In this document: positions 35,422 to 43,668 of the stretch, one piece after another | Position numbering within the stretch: position 1 is the first letter of the stretch | How the letters are laid out: every line of letters starts with the position of its first letter | Source: Abyssalbus ytuae | GTDB taxonomy: Bacteria; Bacteroidota; Bacteroidia; Flavobacteriales; Flavobacteriaceae | Direction of reading: 5' to 3' | NCBI RefSeq assembly: GCF_022807975.1 | Contig: NZ_CP094358.1 | Span: 2,790,001-2,854,000, forward strand | DNA length: 64,000 nt | The notes under the pieces: generated by a model | The model's input: only the letters and a program-made list of their open reading frames with translations | The model's database searches: none | Told to the model about the DNA's origin: nothing | Made by a program: the position numbers and the translations under genes

Positions 35422-36294
35422 GTGAAAGAACAACTCTCTCATTTACCCCCACATAAACAAAAGGAACTGCAGGCGCTGGTAGAAGTGCTCCAAAAAGCCA
35501 TACACAAGGTAGATATGATCTGGCTCTTTGGCAGCTATGCCACCGGCAAATGGGTAGAGGAAACCACTTTTGAAGACGGTACCCGCTTTGAGTACCGCAG
35601 TGATTATGATATTTTGGTGATACTGCCTTATAACGATATAAAAACACATTTTAAGGTAGAGCGGCTTATTGACAAACTGGAAAAAACAGGACTACTCAAT
35701 ACCCGGGTAAGTATTATTTACCACACCCTGAAGGAGGTTAACCAAGCTTTAAGCTATGGCAGCTACTTTTTTGGCGATATAGTTAAAGAGGGCATACTGT
35801 TGGTTAAGAACAGCAAAAAGGAACTGGCAAAACCCAAACCCTTAACGGGTGCCGAGAAACAACAAAAGGCACAGGAACATTTTGACCAGTGGTTTACGAG
35901 TGCTAATGTGTTTTATAAGCACTTTAGATATGGTCTAAATGATGGAGATTTAAAAGAAGCAGCCTTTCAACTCCACCAGGCTACGGAGCGTTATTTTCAT
36001 ACTACGTTGTTGGTGTTTACCGATTATAAGGCCAAGCAACACGATATAGATCTGCTAAGAAATGACGTAATCCGTTTAGACGAGCGTTTTGCTACCGTGT
36101 TCCCCCAAAACACCAAAGAGGAGCGTGATCGTTTTGACCTGCTTAAGCGTGCCTATATTGATGCCCGCTACCGTATGAAAATCTACAACATTACCCGCGA
36201 AGAGCTGGAATACCTTGGTGAGCGGGTTACCCTTTTAAAGAAATTAACCGAAGAAGTATGCCGGGAAAAAATAAGCAGTTTTTTGACAGAGTAG
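35422..36294 (+). CDS. nucleotidyltransferase-HEPN fusion protein
   Basis: A 290-aa protein joining an N-terminal minimal nucleotidyltransferase (GSYATGKW at ~37-44 and the metal pair SDYD at 60-63) to a C-terminal HEPN domain (~150-285; helical, FQLHQATERYFHTTLLVF). Separate MNT and HEPN proteins act as antitoxin and RNase toxin; fusions of this size are frequent in Bacteroidetes and are suspected defence or stress proteins. The start is a GTG; no better ATG exists. It stands in an accessory, repeat-rich region next to AIPR. Confidence 0.85.
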   Translation: MKEQLSHLPPHKQKELQALVEVLQKAIHKVDMIWLFGSYATGKWVEETTFEDGTRFEYRSDYDILVILPYNDIKTHFKVERLIDKLEKTGLLNTRVSIIYHTLKEVNQALSYGSYFFGDIVKEGILLVKNSKKELAKPKPLTGAEKQQKAQEHFDQWFTSANVFYKHFRYGLNDGDLKEAAFQLHQATERYFHTTLLVFTDYKAKQHDIDLLRNDVIRLDERFATVFPQNTKEERDRFDLLKRAYIDARYRMKIYNITREELEYLGERVTLLKKLTEEVCREKISSFLTE

Positions 36295-36504
36295 GGGTTT
36301 AGTAGGTAGTATTCAGTAGGTAGTGATCAGTGTTGAGTTGTGTACGTCTTGCTCCCCGAAGTCTCCTGACTTCCGGGAAAAATAACAAAATTATATTGCA
36401 CAGAGACGGGAAACTATGCTTAGCAACTCTTTTGAGCCTATAAATACATTTTGTATTAAAATTAGTGGCGCTTGTACAAGGGGTATCAGTATTAGTTACT
36501 GTGC

Positions 36505-38184
36505 TTATTTTAATCTACGAGTACTGTCACTTTGTTTGAACACATATTTATCATCCGCATCTAGCCCAGAATCATCAATTTTTTTAATACACTTTCTAAA
36601 AATATCCTTTGCTTTTTCGTCATCAATTAGTGTGTTATATATTTTTTCACAGACTCTATCAAGTCTCTTACTATTTAAGTGTGGTAATTTTGAATTTATT
36701 GATAAGTCCTTATACAACATTATTATGTGGTACTTTGCTTTTCGATATTTTTTTTCGAAAACTCCTTGGCGAAAAAAACTATCAAGTTTGTAGAAAGCAA
36801 ATGAGGATAGGTAGTATGGAAAAAATTTATGACCTCTAACAAAAATTCTGTCCCCATGGTTCTTCATAATAGTACCATAATATCCAGAAACTATATGAGG
36901 GAGATCAAGGAACATTGCTGCAAATGTTTTTATTTGTTGGGGTATAGAGACTATTTTCGTTTTATAAATTGTATTATTAGTACTATATTGATTTGTTCGT
37001 CTCTCGTAATATAGCTTTGTGGGCACATCAAAAGTTTTATAATATTCTTCAAGTCCTTTCTGAAATTGAGAAAGCGCTTCAAGTTGTTCAGGTTTTATTG
37101 CAGTTTGATTATTTGTTGCAACAGTTATTTCATTTTTCACATCTTCATCTTGGGTAACGATAAGTCTAAGTGGAATATTTAAGCTGTTGATACCATCTCG
37201 ATCTTTGTTTTCAAAAAGGACATGGCTCGTTTGACAACCATTAACAATTTGGTAATCAGTAATTGTGAACTTGTTTCCCGCAGTTTGAAGGTTTGATGAA
37301 ACTATTGTAACCCCATTATTCAATACTGTAAATAAATCAAATTTCTTTTCACCTAATGTTCCATTTATTGAGTCATTCACAGGATTATTACCAAGATAGT
37401 CTCTAACATTATCATAGAATATGTTTTTAATAGTACCATTTTCATTAATTATAACATCCTTGAACTCAACAAATGGGAGTATGCCAAAATATGCTTCACT
37501 AACACCTCTAATCTCCGATAATGTTACCTTTTCTTTAAAAATAAAATTCGCTTTACTTAAATCTTTAGTTTTTCGATATAGGTCTTGAATGTCTGTAGCT
37601 GAAATAGGATAAAATTCAATTTTATTAAAGTAGTTAAGGCTTTGCAATTCCGATTTTCCGTTTTGAATTACGGCATTTATAGTCTTTTCATTATTAAAAC
37701 TTCCTGTGGTTACATAAAAAATTTTCAATGTGGGTTTGCCCTTGGTCATTTGGGGGAAGTAATTAAATATTTCCTGAGAAATTTCATGTTGGTTTGTTAT
37801 TTCTGGAGTAGTTAGTATTGCCGGATTATCAGAAAAAAAGTTCTTGATTGAAAAAAGGAAGTTACCTATCTCTTTACTGGAAAATGATGATGATGTCTTT
37901 GATTGAATGATAACAAATTCAACTTCAATAAATTTATTTAGTTCTACTAAATCGGAAACTTCATCTTTATCTGTTATTAACTTTCCGTTGACGATTATAG
38001 CAATTCCATCTATTCCTTGAGCACTATCCCCTGTTGATACAGAATCAATGTCAAAGCTTGCGTGGTAATTATTATATACTATTGTATAGTTAGAAAATTT
38101 CTCAAAATCTAAATCGTCTCCTTTTGAATCAAGTTCATTAATATTCAAAAAATCAACAACAAAGCTTTTTGTAATTTTATCCAT
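36505..38184 (-). CDS. AIPR-family (abortive infection phage resistance) protein
   Basis: A 559-aa protein matching the AIPR family by LFTVLNNGVTIVSSN and TDYQIVNGCQTSHVLFENK. The N-terminal ~100 residues carry GIDGIAI (Asp59) and VEFVIIQSK (Gln94, Lys96), spaced like a PD-(D/E)XK nuclease site, so nuclease activity is plausible. AIPR proteins are linked to phage defence; the mode of action here is unknown. I chose the ATG at 38184 (MDKITKS) over one 18 nt upstream. No methylase or partner gene is adjacent, so it may act alone or with the MNT-HEPN protein, which is convergent with it. Confidence 0.82.
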   Translation of the reverse strand: MDKITKSFVVDFLNINELDSKGDDLDFEKFSNYTIVYNNYHASFDIDSVSTGDSAQGIDGIAIIVNGKLITDKDEVSDLVELNKFIEVEFVIIQSKTSSSFSSKEIGNFLFSIKNFFSDNPAILTTPEITNQHEISQEIFNYFPQMTKGKPTLKIFYVTTGSFNNEKTINAVIQNGKSELQSLNYFNKIEFYPISATDIQDLYRKTKDLSKANFIFKEKVTLSEIRGVSEAYFGILPFVEFKDVIINENGTIKNIFYDNVRDYLGNNPVNDSINGTLGEKKFDLFTVLNNGVTIVSSNLQTAGNKFTITDYQIVNGCQTSHVLFENKDRDGINSLNIPLRLIVTQDEDVKNEITVATNNQTAIKPEQLEALSQFQKGLEEYYKTFDVPTKLYYERRTNQYSTNNTIYKTKIVSIPQQIKTFAAMFLDLPHIVSGYYGTIMKNHGDRIFVRGHKFFPYYLSSFAFYKLDSFFRQGVFEKKYRKAKYHIIMLYKDLSINSKLPHLNSKRLDRVCEKIYNTLIDDEKAKDIFRKCIKKIDDSGLDADDKYVFKQSDSTRRLK

Positions 38185-38202
38185 AATATGAAGTTTTATC
38201 AT

Positions 38203-38557
38203 TTTTTAGTGGTGCAACTAAATTGTCTATATACATATTTATCCTTATTAATACACCAAAAAAGTTGGGATATCCTTAAGTATATATTTTTAAGAATTGA
38301 GGTGGGGAGTAGCCAATATAGGTTATTTCCTACTTAAAAACAAAATAAAATTTTAACATTTTTATGTGTTACTACTTTACGATATTAGAAGTTTTGTTTA
38401 GTAGCCCAGCCTCCTGTATGATATGGTAAACCGGTCAACTTATGTGGGGGGTGTACAGCCCCTAATACTATTTGTTTTCTAAAAAATTATGCATGCATTC
38501 GTGGCATAACATACTTTTGGTTTATTATAAACCTATGGGTGTTTAATTTATAGCGGG
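38203..38557. other. intergenic region without recognised gene
   Basis: AT-rich DNA between AIPR and a hydrolase gene. It contains a GC-rich patch near 38441-38460 (GGGG...CCCC around TGTACAG) that could form a hairpin. I see no ORF, promoter box or repeat that I can support. Confidence 0.4.
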
Positions 38558-39955
38558 TTAGTTTACTTGATTTAAAATCCAGGTAGTTATTTCTGTTAAC
38601 AGATCTGGCGACACGGTCTGTTCAATAGTTGCATATTCTGAGGGTAATCCTGTTTCACTTTCTTGAAATAAATGATTTAAGTTTGGAAATACTTTTGTAG
38701 TCACTTTTTTATTGCCACCTTTTTTCAAAGCGTCGCTAATTGCTGTTAAATTTTCTTTTGGCGGCACTTGTAAATCTTTTTCTCCACTCACCGCCAAAAC
38801 CGGACATTTTACTTTTTCCAATACTTTTCCCGGATTAAATTTTATAAAATACTGCAGCCAGGGGGTTGAAAGTTGGTTTACCTGCATTAAAATAAATTCC
38901 TTTTTTGTGAATCCGTTTGGAATTTGGGCGTTTGTATCACTTTTAAGCGTTTCGTCTATTAAATTACTTAAATCTGTTTTTAATTTTTGATTGTCATTTG
39001 ATTTGTCAATTATTTCAAAAAGTTTCGCATTTGTTTCCAGTGATTTTTTTATATCGTTTTGAGCAATGCCTTTTGCTTTTGAAATTAATTCCTGCTGAAG
39101 TAATAACACTTTATCTCCTTTGATTCCTGTACCTGCTAATAATACAATAAAACTAATATCTTTTGATTTTGAAGCAACTATTGAGGCAATTATGCCACCT
39201 TCACTATGCCCGATTAAACCAATTTTCTTTTTATTAATTTCTTTTCGTGTTTTTAAATAGGTAATAGCACTTTCTGCATCTGTTGCAAAGTTGGCAGTAG
39301 TTGCATTTTTAAAATCGCCTGTTGATTGTCCGACGCCCCTGTCGTCATATCTTAAAACCCCTATTTCGTTTTTAGTTAAATAATCTGAAATTACTAAAAA
39401 TGGTTTATGCCCAAACAACTCTTCATCTCTGTTTTGAGGGCCACTTCCCGAAATTAAAATTACCACCGGAAAATTTCCTTCTTTTTTTGGAAGTGTCAAT
39501 GTACCTGAGAGTGAAATATTATCCTTTAAATTTTGAAAAGTTATATCTTCAGAATAATAGGGGTAAGGTTTTGTGGGTTCCTGGGGCCGATTTAAAACTT
39601 CTTTTTCAATAGCCTTTTGTGATAAATTCATTGGAAATTCCTGCCCTGCTTGTTTAAAAGTGCCAATAATTTCATCTTCCTTTAATTCTCCGGTATATTC
39701 AATTTTTGCATTGGTAATTTGAAAAGTTACTTTATTGTTTTCAAAAATGGTGTTTGTTACCGGAATACCTTTTGCTCCCTGGTCCGGACTGTCCATGGTT
39801 GAGTTATAACCATTATCTGTTTTAGTGACATTGAATACAAGTCTTAATTGTATTCCCTGAACTTTTAACAGACCCTGCCATTGTCCTGTAATATCTTGAC
39901 CAAACAAGGAGAAAGAAAAAATGGTCATTAAAATTATTAATACTTTTTTTTTCAT
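38558..39955 (-). CDS. secreted alpha/beta hydrolase
   Basis: A 465-aa exported hydrolase (signal peptide ~1-19, ending LFGQD). Residues ~20-125 are a beta-rich N-terminal domain found in this group; the alpha/beta core follows. The nucleophile elbow is IGHSEGGI, the oxyanion region VILISGSGPQNRDE, the acid VSGEKDLQVPP and the His NLNHLFQ. It is probably an esterase or peptidase-like enzyme in the periplasm. The DUF5808 gene lies 4 nt upstream on the same strand, implying an operon. Confidence 0.85.
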   Translation of the reverse strand: MKKKVLIILMTIFSFSLFGQDITGQWQGLLKVQGIQLRLVFNVTKTDNGYNSTMDSPDQGAKGIPVTNTIFENNKVTFQITNAKIEYTGELKEDEIIGTFKQAGQEFPMNLSQKAIEKEVLNRPQEPTKPYPYYSEDITFQNLKDNISLSGTLTLPKKEGNFPVVILISGSGPQNRDEELFGHKPFLVISDYLTKNEIGVLRYDDRGVGQSTGDFKNATTANFATDAESAITYLKTRKEINKKKIGLIGHSEGGIIASIVASKSKDISFIVLLAGTGIKGDKVLLLQQELISKAKGIAQNDIKKSLETNAKLFEIIDKSNDNQKLKTDLSNLIDETLKSDTNAQIPNGFTKKEFILMQVNQLSTPWLQYFIKFNPGKVLEKVKCPVLAVSGEKDLQVPPKENLTAISDALKKGGNKKVTTKVFPNLNHLFQESETGLPSEYATIEQTVSPDLLTEITTWILNQVN

Positions 39956-39959
39956 TTTA

Positions 39960-40193
39960 TTAAAGTGTTTTTATAAATCCTGATATTATAATAATTGCAA
40001 TAACTAATGCTATTAATACAATAACAGAGGTTGAATTTGCAAAGTTTACCGTCCATCCCAGATATTTATTTCGTTTGGGAGGAAATATTCTTTTATCAGC
40101 TTTATTGTAATAAAAAATTCCAAATTTCCAATTATCAGGATCTTTATGCCACTGTTCAAGTAATTCATTTGAAGGTTTTGTTTCTTTTTTCAT
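39960..40193 (-). CDS. DUF5808 membrane protein
   Basis: A 77-aa protein with HKDPDNWKFGIFYYNKADKR and PKRNKYLGWTVNFANS, the DUF5808 signature, then one C-terminal membrane helix (~52-73). Function unknown. It heads the transcript with the hydrolase gene. Confidence 0.8.
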   Translation of the reverse strand: MKKETKPSNELLEQWHKDPDNWKFGIFYYNKADKRIFPPKRNKYLGWTVNFANSTSVIVLIALVIAIIIISGFIKTL

Positions 40194-40392
40194 TGGTTAA
40201 TAAAATATTTAAGAGTTATTTTTTTAAAATTTATTTCTTTGTTTACAGGGATAAGGGATATATAATCTGGTGTTTTTAACATTAGGTGGCTTGTACGGCG
40301 GTTACTGTTATGAACATTAGTTTTTTTAAGATTAATATTAATTTGCACGGCTATTTCGTTTAATATGGTATAACTGAAAGTCCACAATAACT

Positions 40393-40848
40393 ATGGAAAC
40401 ATATAAGAAAATAAACAAACCTTCAAAGGATGAGCAAAAATTAGCAACAGAATCCTATGATGCTTTAGCTTCTGCAATTGAAAGGTTAAAGATAGAAAAT
40501 CCTAAAATTGAGATTGAAGAAACTCAGCAAAGAATTAAAATTCCATTGAGTGCTCTAAAATTTTTAGGAGAAATATTGAAAGCTATGAGTCAGGGTAAAC
40601 CATTTTCTCTCGTTCCGGTTGCTACAGAAGTCACAACTCAAAAGGCGGCTGAAATTTTAGGTTGCTCAAGACCTCATTTAGTTAAGTTATTAGAGGATGG
40701 AGAAATTGATTATACTAAAGTTGGTAAGCATAGACGGGTTAGGTTTGAAGATGTTATGAAGTATAAAAGAAAAATGAAAAAGAACCAGAAACAACATATT
40801 ATTAATATTATGAAGTCTGATGAAGAATTAGGTTTATATGATTCATAG
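40393..40848 (+). CDS. HTH antitoxin of a PIN-type toxin-antitoxin pair
   Basis: A 151-aa protein with an N-terminal helical region (~1-80) and a MerR/excisionase-type HTH (~85-130: TTQKAAEILGCSRPHLVKLL then GEIDYTKVGKHRRVRFEDV). This layout is that of the DNA-binding antitoxin paired with a PIN-domain ribonuclease. The toxin start codon overlaps its last 11 nt, but the toxin is truncated (next feature), leaving the antitoxin alone. Confidence 0.8.
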   Translation: METYKKINKPSKDEQKLATESYDALASAIERLKIENPKIEIEETQQRIKIPLSALKFLGEILKAMSQGKPFSLVPVATEVTTQKAAEILGCSRPHLVKLLEDGEIDYTKVGKHRRVRFEDVMKYKRKMKKNQKQHIINIMKSDEELGLYDS

Positions 40849-40933
40849 TGTCAGATTTAAATGTGTTTTAGATACAAACGTTATTTATCCGATTGAAATA
40901 AGGGATTCCCATATTTACGAGTTACGATTGTAG
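40838..40933 (+). pseudogene. truncated PIN-domain toxin
   Basis: The frame starts at an ATG overlapping the antitoxin stop and encodes MIHSVRFKCVLDTNVIYPIE, which is the first strand of a PIN domain with its first catalytic Asp (LDTNVIYP). After about 23 codons the similarity ends, and a stop follows at 40931. The other three acidic residues and the rest of the ~130-residue fold are missing, so the toxin is dead. Confidence 0.75.
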
Positions 40934-41135
40934 AATTGAAGTTTCGTACTTTGTAAATAAGCAGTGTTCAGAATGTACTGATGACTGGTGTTATGTTAAT
41001 GGTTGATTGTAATTTGTATTTTGAAATTTGAGTTTTGCGTCTTGTTTTTCTTCGTATTTAGTCCTTCTAACTTTATAAATCTTACTTTATAAAACCTAAA
41101 TCCTCCCCTGTATTTTGTAACTTGTGTGTCCTTAT
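40934..41135. other. junction region after the truncated toxin
   Basis: AT-rich, no ORF. A half-site GTAAC at 41117-41121 (with TTGT then GTGTC) sits about 19 bp upstream of the first palindrome of the sulfur island and may be a weak secondary copy. The toxin's deletion breakpoint lies near 40907. Confidence 0.35.
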
Positions 41136-41179
41136 GTAACCTTTGTTACTGCATACCTTTTTAAACAAAACTACTTTTG
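41136..41179 (+). promoter_or_regulatory. activator palindrome plus -7 box, TSUP gene
   Basis: GTAAC-CTTT-GTTAC at 41136-41149 and TACTTTTG (a perfect TAnnTTTG box) at 41172-41179. Centres are 33 bp apart. The expected transcript start is near 41183, 19 nt before the ATG at 41202. Confidence 0.75.
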
Positions 41180-41201
41180 GCAAAAAAATAAAGAAAAAGG
41201 A

Positions 41202-42005
41202 ATGGATATAATGCAAATATTGGGTTATTTAGGTGCGCTTTTAATAGGTGTGGTGTTAGGATTAATTGGCGGCGGCGGCTCTATTTTAACCGTACCTGTT
41301 TTGGTTTACCTCTTGTTTATTAACCCGGTAACTGCAACCGCTTATTCCCTGTTTGTAGTGGGAGTATCGTCGCTGGTAGGGGCATTGCAAAACATTAAGA
41401 AAAAGCTGGTAGACTTTAAAACTGCCATCGTGTTTGCCATTCCTGCCTTTATAGCCGTATATACTACCAGGAAATACCTGGTACCGGCTATACCCGACGA
41501 AATTTTTACCATCGGTAGCTTTCTTGTTACAAAAGATATTGCCATTATGGTGTTTTTTGCCATTATTATGCTGCTGGCATCCATCTCTATGATAAGAGGA
41601 AAATGCGCCCACTGTAATGATGAAAATGCCAAAGTGGTGTATAACTACCCTCTTATAATTATTGAAGGACTGGTAGTAGGTGTACTCACCGGAATTGTGG
41701 GTGCAGGTGGCGGTTTCCTTATTATTCCCGCCCTGGTAATAATGGCCAAACTACCCATGAAAAAGGCGGTAGCCACCTCATTGCTTATTATAGCTATCAA
41801 ATCATTAATAGGCTTTATAGGCGATGTGGAAAATTTAGATATAGACTGGAGCTTCCTGTTAAAATTTACTGCGTTGTCGGTAATCGGGATTTTTGTGGGT
41901 ATCTACCTTAATAAATTCATTAAAGGCGAAAAACTTAAAAAAGCTTTCGGCTGGTTTGTCCTTATCATGGGCATATATATTATCCTTAAAGAAACTGTTT
42001 TGTAA
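41202..42005 (+). CDS. TSUP (TauE/SafE) sulfite/sulfur-compound exporter
   Basis: A 267-aa, 7-8-helix inner-membrane protein with the TSUP repeats GVVLGLIGGGGSILTVPVL and TGIVGAGGGFLIIPALV. A loop CxxC pair, Cys135 and Cys138 (KCAHCND), could bind metal or sulfane sulfur. The family exports sulfite, sulfoacetate or related anions. The start at 41202 is set by the promoter at 41172-41179; an upstream ATG at 41124 lies before the predicted transcript start. It opens the sulfide island and probably disposes of the sulfite made by the CstB-like enzymes. Confidence 0.88.
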   Translation: MDIMQILGYLGALLIGVVLGLIGGGGSILTVPVLVYLLFINPVTATAYSLFVVGVSSLVGALQNIKKKLVDFKTAIVFAIPAFIAVYTTRKYLVPAIPDEIFTIGSFLVTKDIAIMVFFAIIMLLASISMIRGKCAHCNDENAKVVYNYPLIIIEGLVVGVLTGIVGAGGGFLIIPALVIMAKLPMKKAVATSLLIIAIKSLIGFIGDVENLDIDWSFLLKFTALSVIGIFVGIYLNKFIKGEKLKKAFGWFVLIMGIYIILKETVL

Positions 42006-42067
42006 CATGTGTTACAAAGTGATGTAACTTAAGTCACTGTTAAGGAGGTTGATTTCCAATATTTTTA
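42002..42067 (+). promoter_or_regulatory. double activator palindrome plus -7 box, first CstB-like gene
   Basis: A perfect TGTAACATGTGTTACA (42001-42016) overlaps the TSUP stop codon. A degenerate copy GTAAC-TTAA-GTCAC (42024-42037) lies 22 bp downstream, two helical turns. The -7-like box TATTTTTA (42060-42067) is 33 bp, centre to centre, from the second copy. The gene starts at 42094. Confidence 0.7.
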
Positions 42068-42093
42068 AACTGTAATCAAAAAAACTATAACAA

Positions 42094-43509
42094 ATGAAAG
42101 TAGAACAAATTTATACAGGTTGTTTGGCCCATGCAGCTTATTATATTGAAAGTAACGGAGAAGCGGCGGTTTTTGATCCGCTAAGAGAAGTACACCCTTA
42201 TATAGAAAGGGCAAAAAAAGACAATGCAAAAATTAAATACGTTTTTGAAACTCATTTTCATGCCGATTTTGTAAGCGGGCACCTGGATCTTCAGAAAAAA
42301 GAAGGTTCTACCATTGTATTCGGTCCCGGGGCAAAACCAAATTATGAAGCTGTTATTGCAGAAGATAACCAGGTTTTTGAAGTTGGTGATTATAAAGTGA
42401 AAGTAATCCATACACCCGGACATACTATGGAAAGTACCACCTACCTGCTTATTGATGATAAAGGAAAGGAACACGGCATTATTACCGGTGATACCTTATT
42501 TATAGGTGATGTGGGAAGGCCCGATTTGGCCCAGCATGTGGTTTCGGAGTTGACTGAAGAGAAACTGGCAAGCCATTTATATGATTCGCTGCGGAATAAA
42601 ATAATGCCTTTGAGTGATGATTTGATTATTTATCCTAACCACGGAGCCGGTTCGGCCTGCGGTAAAAAAATGAGCGATGAAACTACCGATACCCTCGGGC
42701 ATCAGAAAAAAGTAAATTATGCCTTAAGGGCAGATATGACCAGGGAAGAGTTTATTAAAGAACTGCTTACCGGGTTAACTACCCCTCCGGGATACTTTCC
42801 TCAAAATGTGTTGATGAACATAAAAGGATATGAAAGCCTTGATACGGTAATGGAAAGAGGAGAAAAACCATTATCAGCAGAAGCTTTTGAAGCCGCTGCC
42901 AATGAAACCAGGGCTTTATTGCTGGATACGAGGGAAGATAAAGATTTTGCCAAAGGGTTTATTCCCAACAGTATAAACATTGCCCTTGATGGTAATTTTG
43001 CACAATGGGTAGGCGAAATGATACCCGGTGTGGAACAGGAAATTTTGCTCATAACCTATCCCGGTGATGAGGAAGAAGCCATTACCCGTTTGTCCAGGGT
43101 GGGGTATGACCATGCCATAGGTTACCTGAAAGGAGGTTTTGAAAGCTGGAAAAAAGCAGGTAAGCAAATTGACAAGGTAAACCGTATATCGGTTGAAGAT
43201 TTTGAAAAAGCTTATAAAGCAGAGAAACCTTTGGTTATTGACGTAAGAAAGAAGAGTGAATTTGATTCGCAGCATGTTATAGGCGCTGTAAATGTTCCTT
43301 TAAATGAAATAAACAGTCATTTGTCGCAATTTCCCAAAAACAAACCTTTTGTGTTGCATTGTGAAGGGGGCTACCGTAGTATGATAGCCGCATCTATACT
43401 TAAGCAACGCGGATGGGATGATTTTGTAGATATAGACGGGGGCATAGAAGGAATATTGGAAACTACTGTACCGGTTACCGAATATTCCGAGCCTGCTACC
43501 ATGCTGTAG
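42094..43509 (+). CDS. persulfide dioxygenase-rhodanese fusion (CstB-like), copy 1
   Basis: A 471-aa three-domain protein. Residues ~1-230 are an ETHE1/CstB-type metallo-beta-lactamase fold with THFHADFVSGH (His54, His56, Asp58), HTPGHTMEST and GDTLFIGDVGRPDL; this oxidises persulfides to sulfite. Residues ~265-355 are a first rhodanese with no active-site Cys (YPGDEE instead). Residues ~365-465 are a second rhodanese with Cys423 in HCEGGYRS. CstB-type enzymes turn low-molecular-weight persulfide and sulfite into thiosulfate. A terminator follows, so it is a single-gene unit. Confidence 0.9.
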   Translation: MKVEQIYTGCLAHAAYYIESNGEAAVFDPLREVHPYIERAKKDNAKIKYVFETHFHADFVSGHLDLQKKEGSTIVFGPGAKPNYEAVIAEDNQVFEVGDYKVKVIHTPGHTMESTTYLLIDDKGKEHGIITGDTLFIGDVGRPDLAQHVVSELTEEKLASHLYDSLRNKIMPLSDDLIIYPNHGAGSACGKKMSDETTDTLGHQKKVNYALRADMTREEFIKELLTGLTTPPGYFPQNVLMNIKGYESLDTVMERGEKPLSAEAFEAAANETRALLLDTREDKDFAKGFIPNSINIALDGNFAQWVGEMIPGVEQEILLITYPGDEEEAITRLSRVGYDHAIGYLKGGFESWKKAGKQIDKVNRISVEDFEKAYKAEKPLVIDVRKKSEFDSQHVIGAVNVPLNEINSHLSQFPKNKPFVLHCEGGYRSMIAASILKQRGWDDFVDIDGGIEGILETTVPVTEYSEPATML

Positions 43510-43531
43510 TAAGTTAGTTTTTTTAACAGGA

Positions 43532-43560
43532 AGAGCCTTGTGGTTTGCAAGGCTTTTTTT
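43532..43560 (+). terminator. intrinsic terminator after CstB-like copy 1
   Basis: AGCCTTG / CAAGGCT stem followed by seven T. It lies 25 nt past the stop codon. Confidence 0.85.
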
Positions 43561-43579
43561 AGTATATTTCCCCTTTAAT

Positions 43580-43623
43580 GTAACTATTGTTACTGTCGTG
43601 TTTGAGTGCGATTATTAATTTTA
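43580..43623 (+). promoter_or_regulatory. activator palindrome plus -7 box, second CstB-like gene
   Basis: GTAAC-TATT-GTTAC at 43580-43593 and TAATTTTA at 43616-43623, centres 33 bp apart. The gene starts at 43669. Confidence 0.7.
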
Positions 43624-43668
43624 TACCCTGATTAACTGGAGATTAAAAAATAAAAAAGTCTGTAAAAA

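Noticed and set aside
36416-36793. Plus-strand frame opposite the end of the AIPR gene
   Set aside because: It is the shadow of the AIPR coding sequence and has no recognisable protein features.
41124-41201. Earlier ATG for the TSUP protein
   Set aside because: It lies upstream of the palindrome and -7 box, so it would not be on the predicted transcript; the added residues are not family-like.
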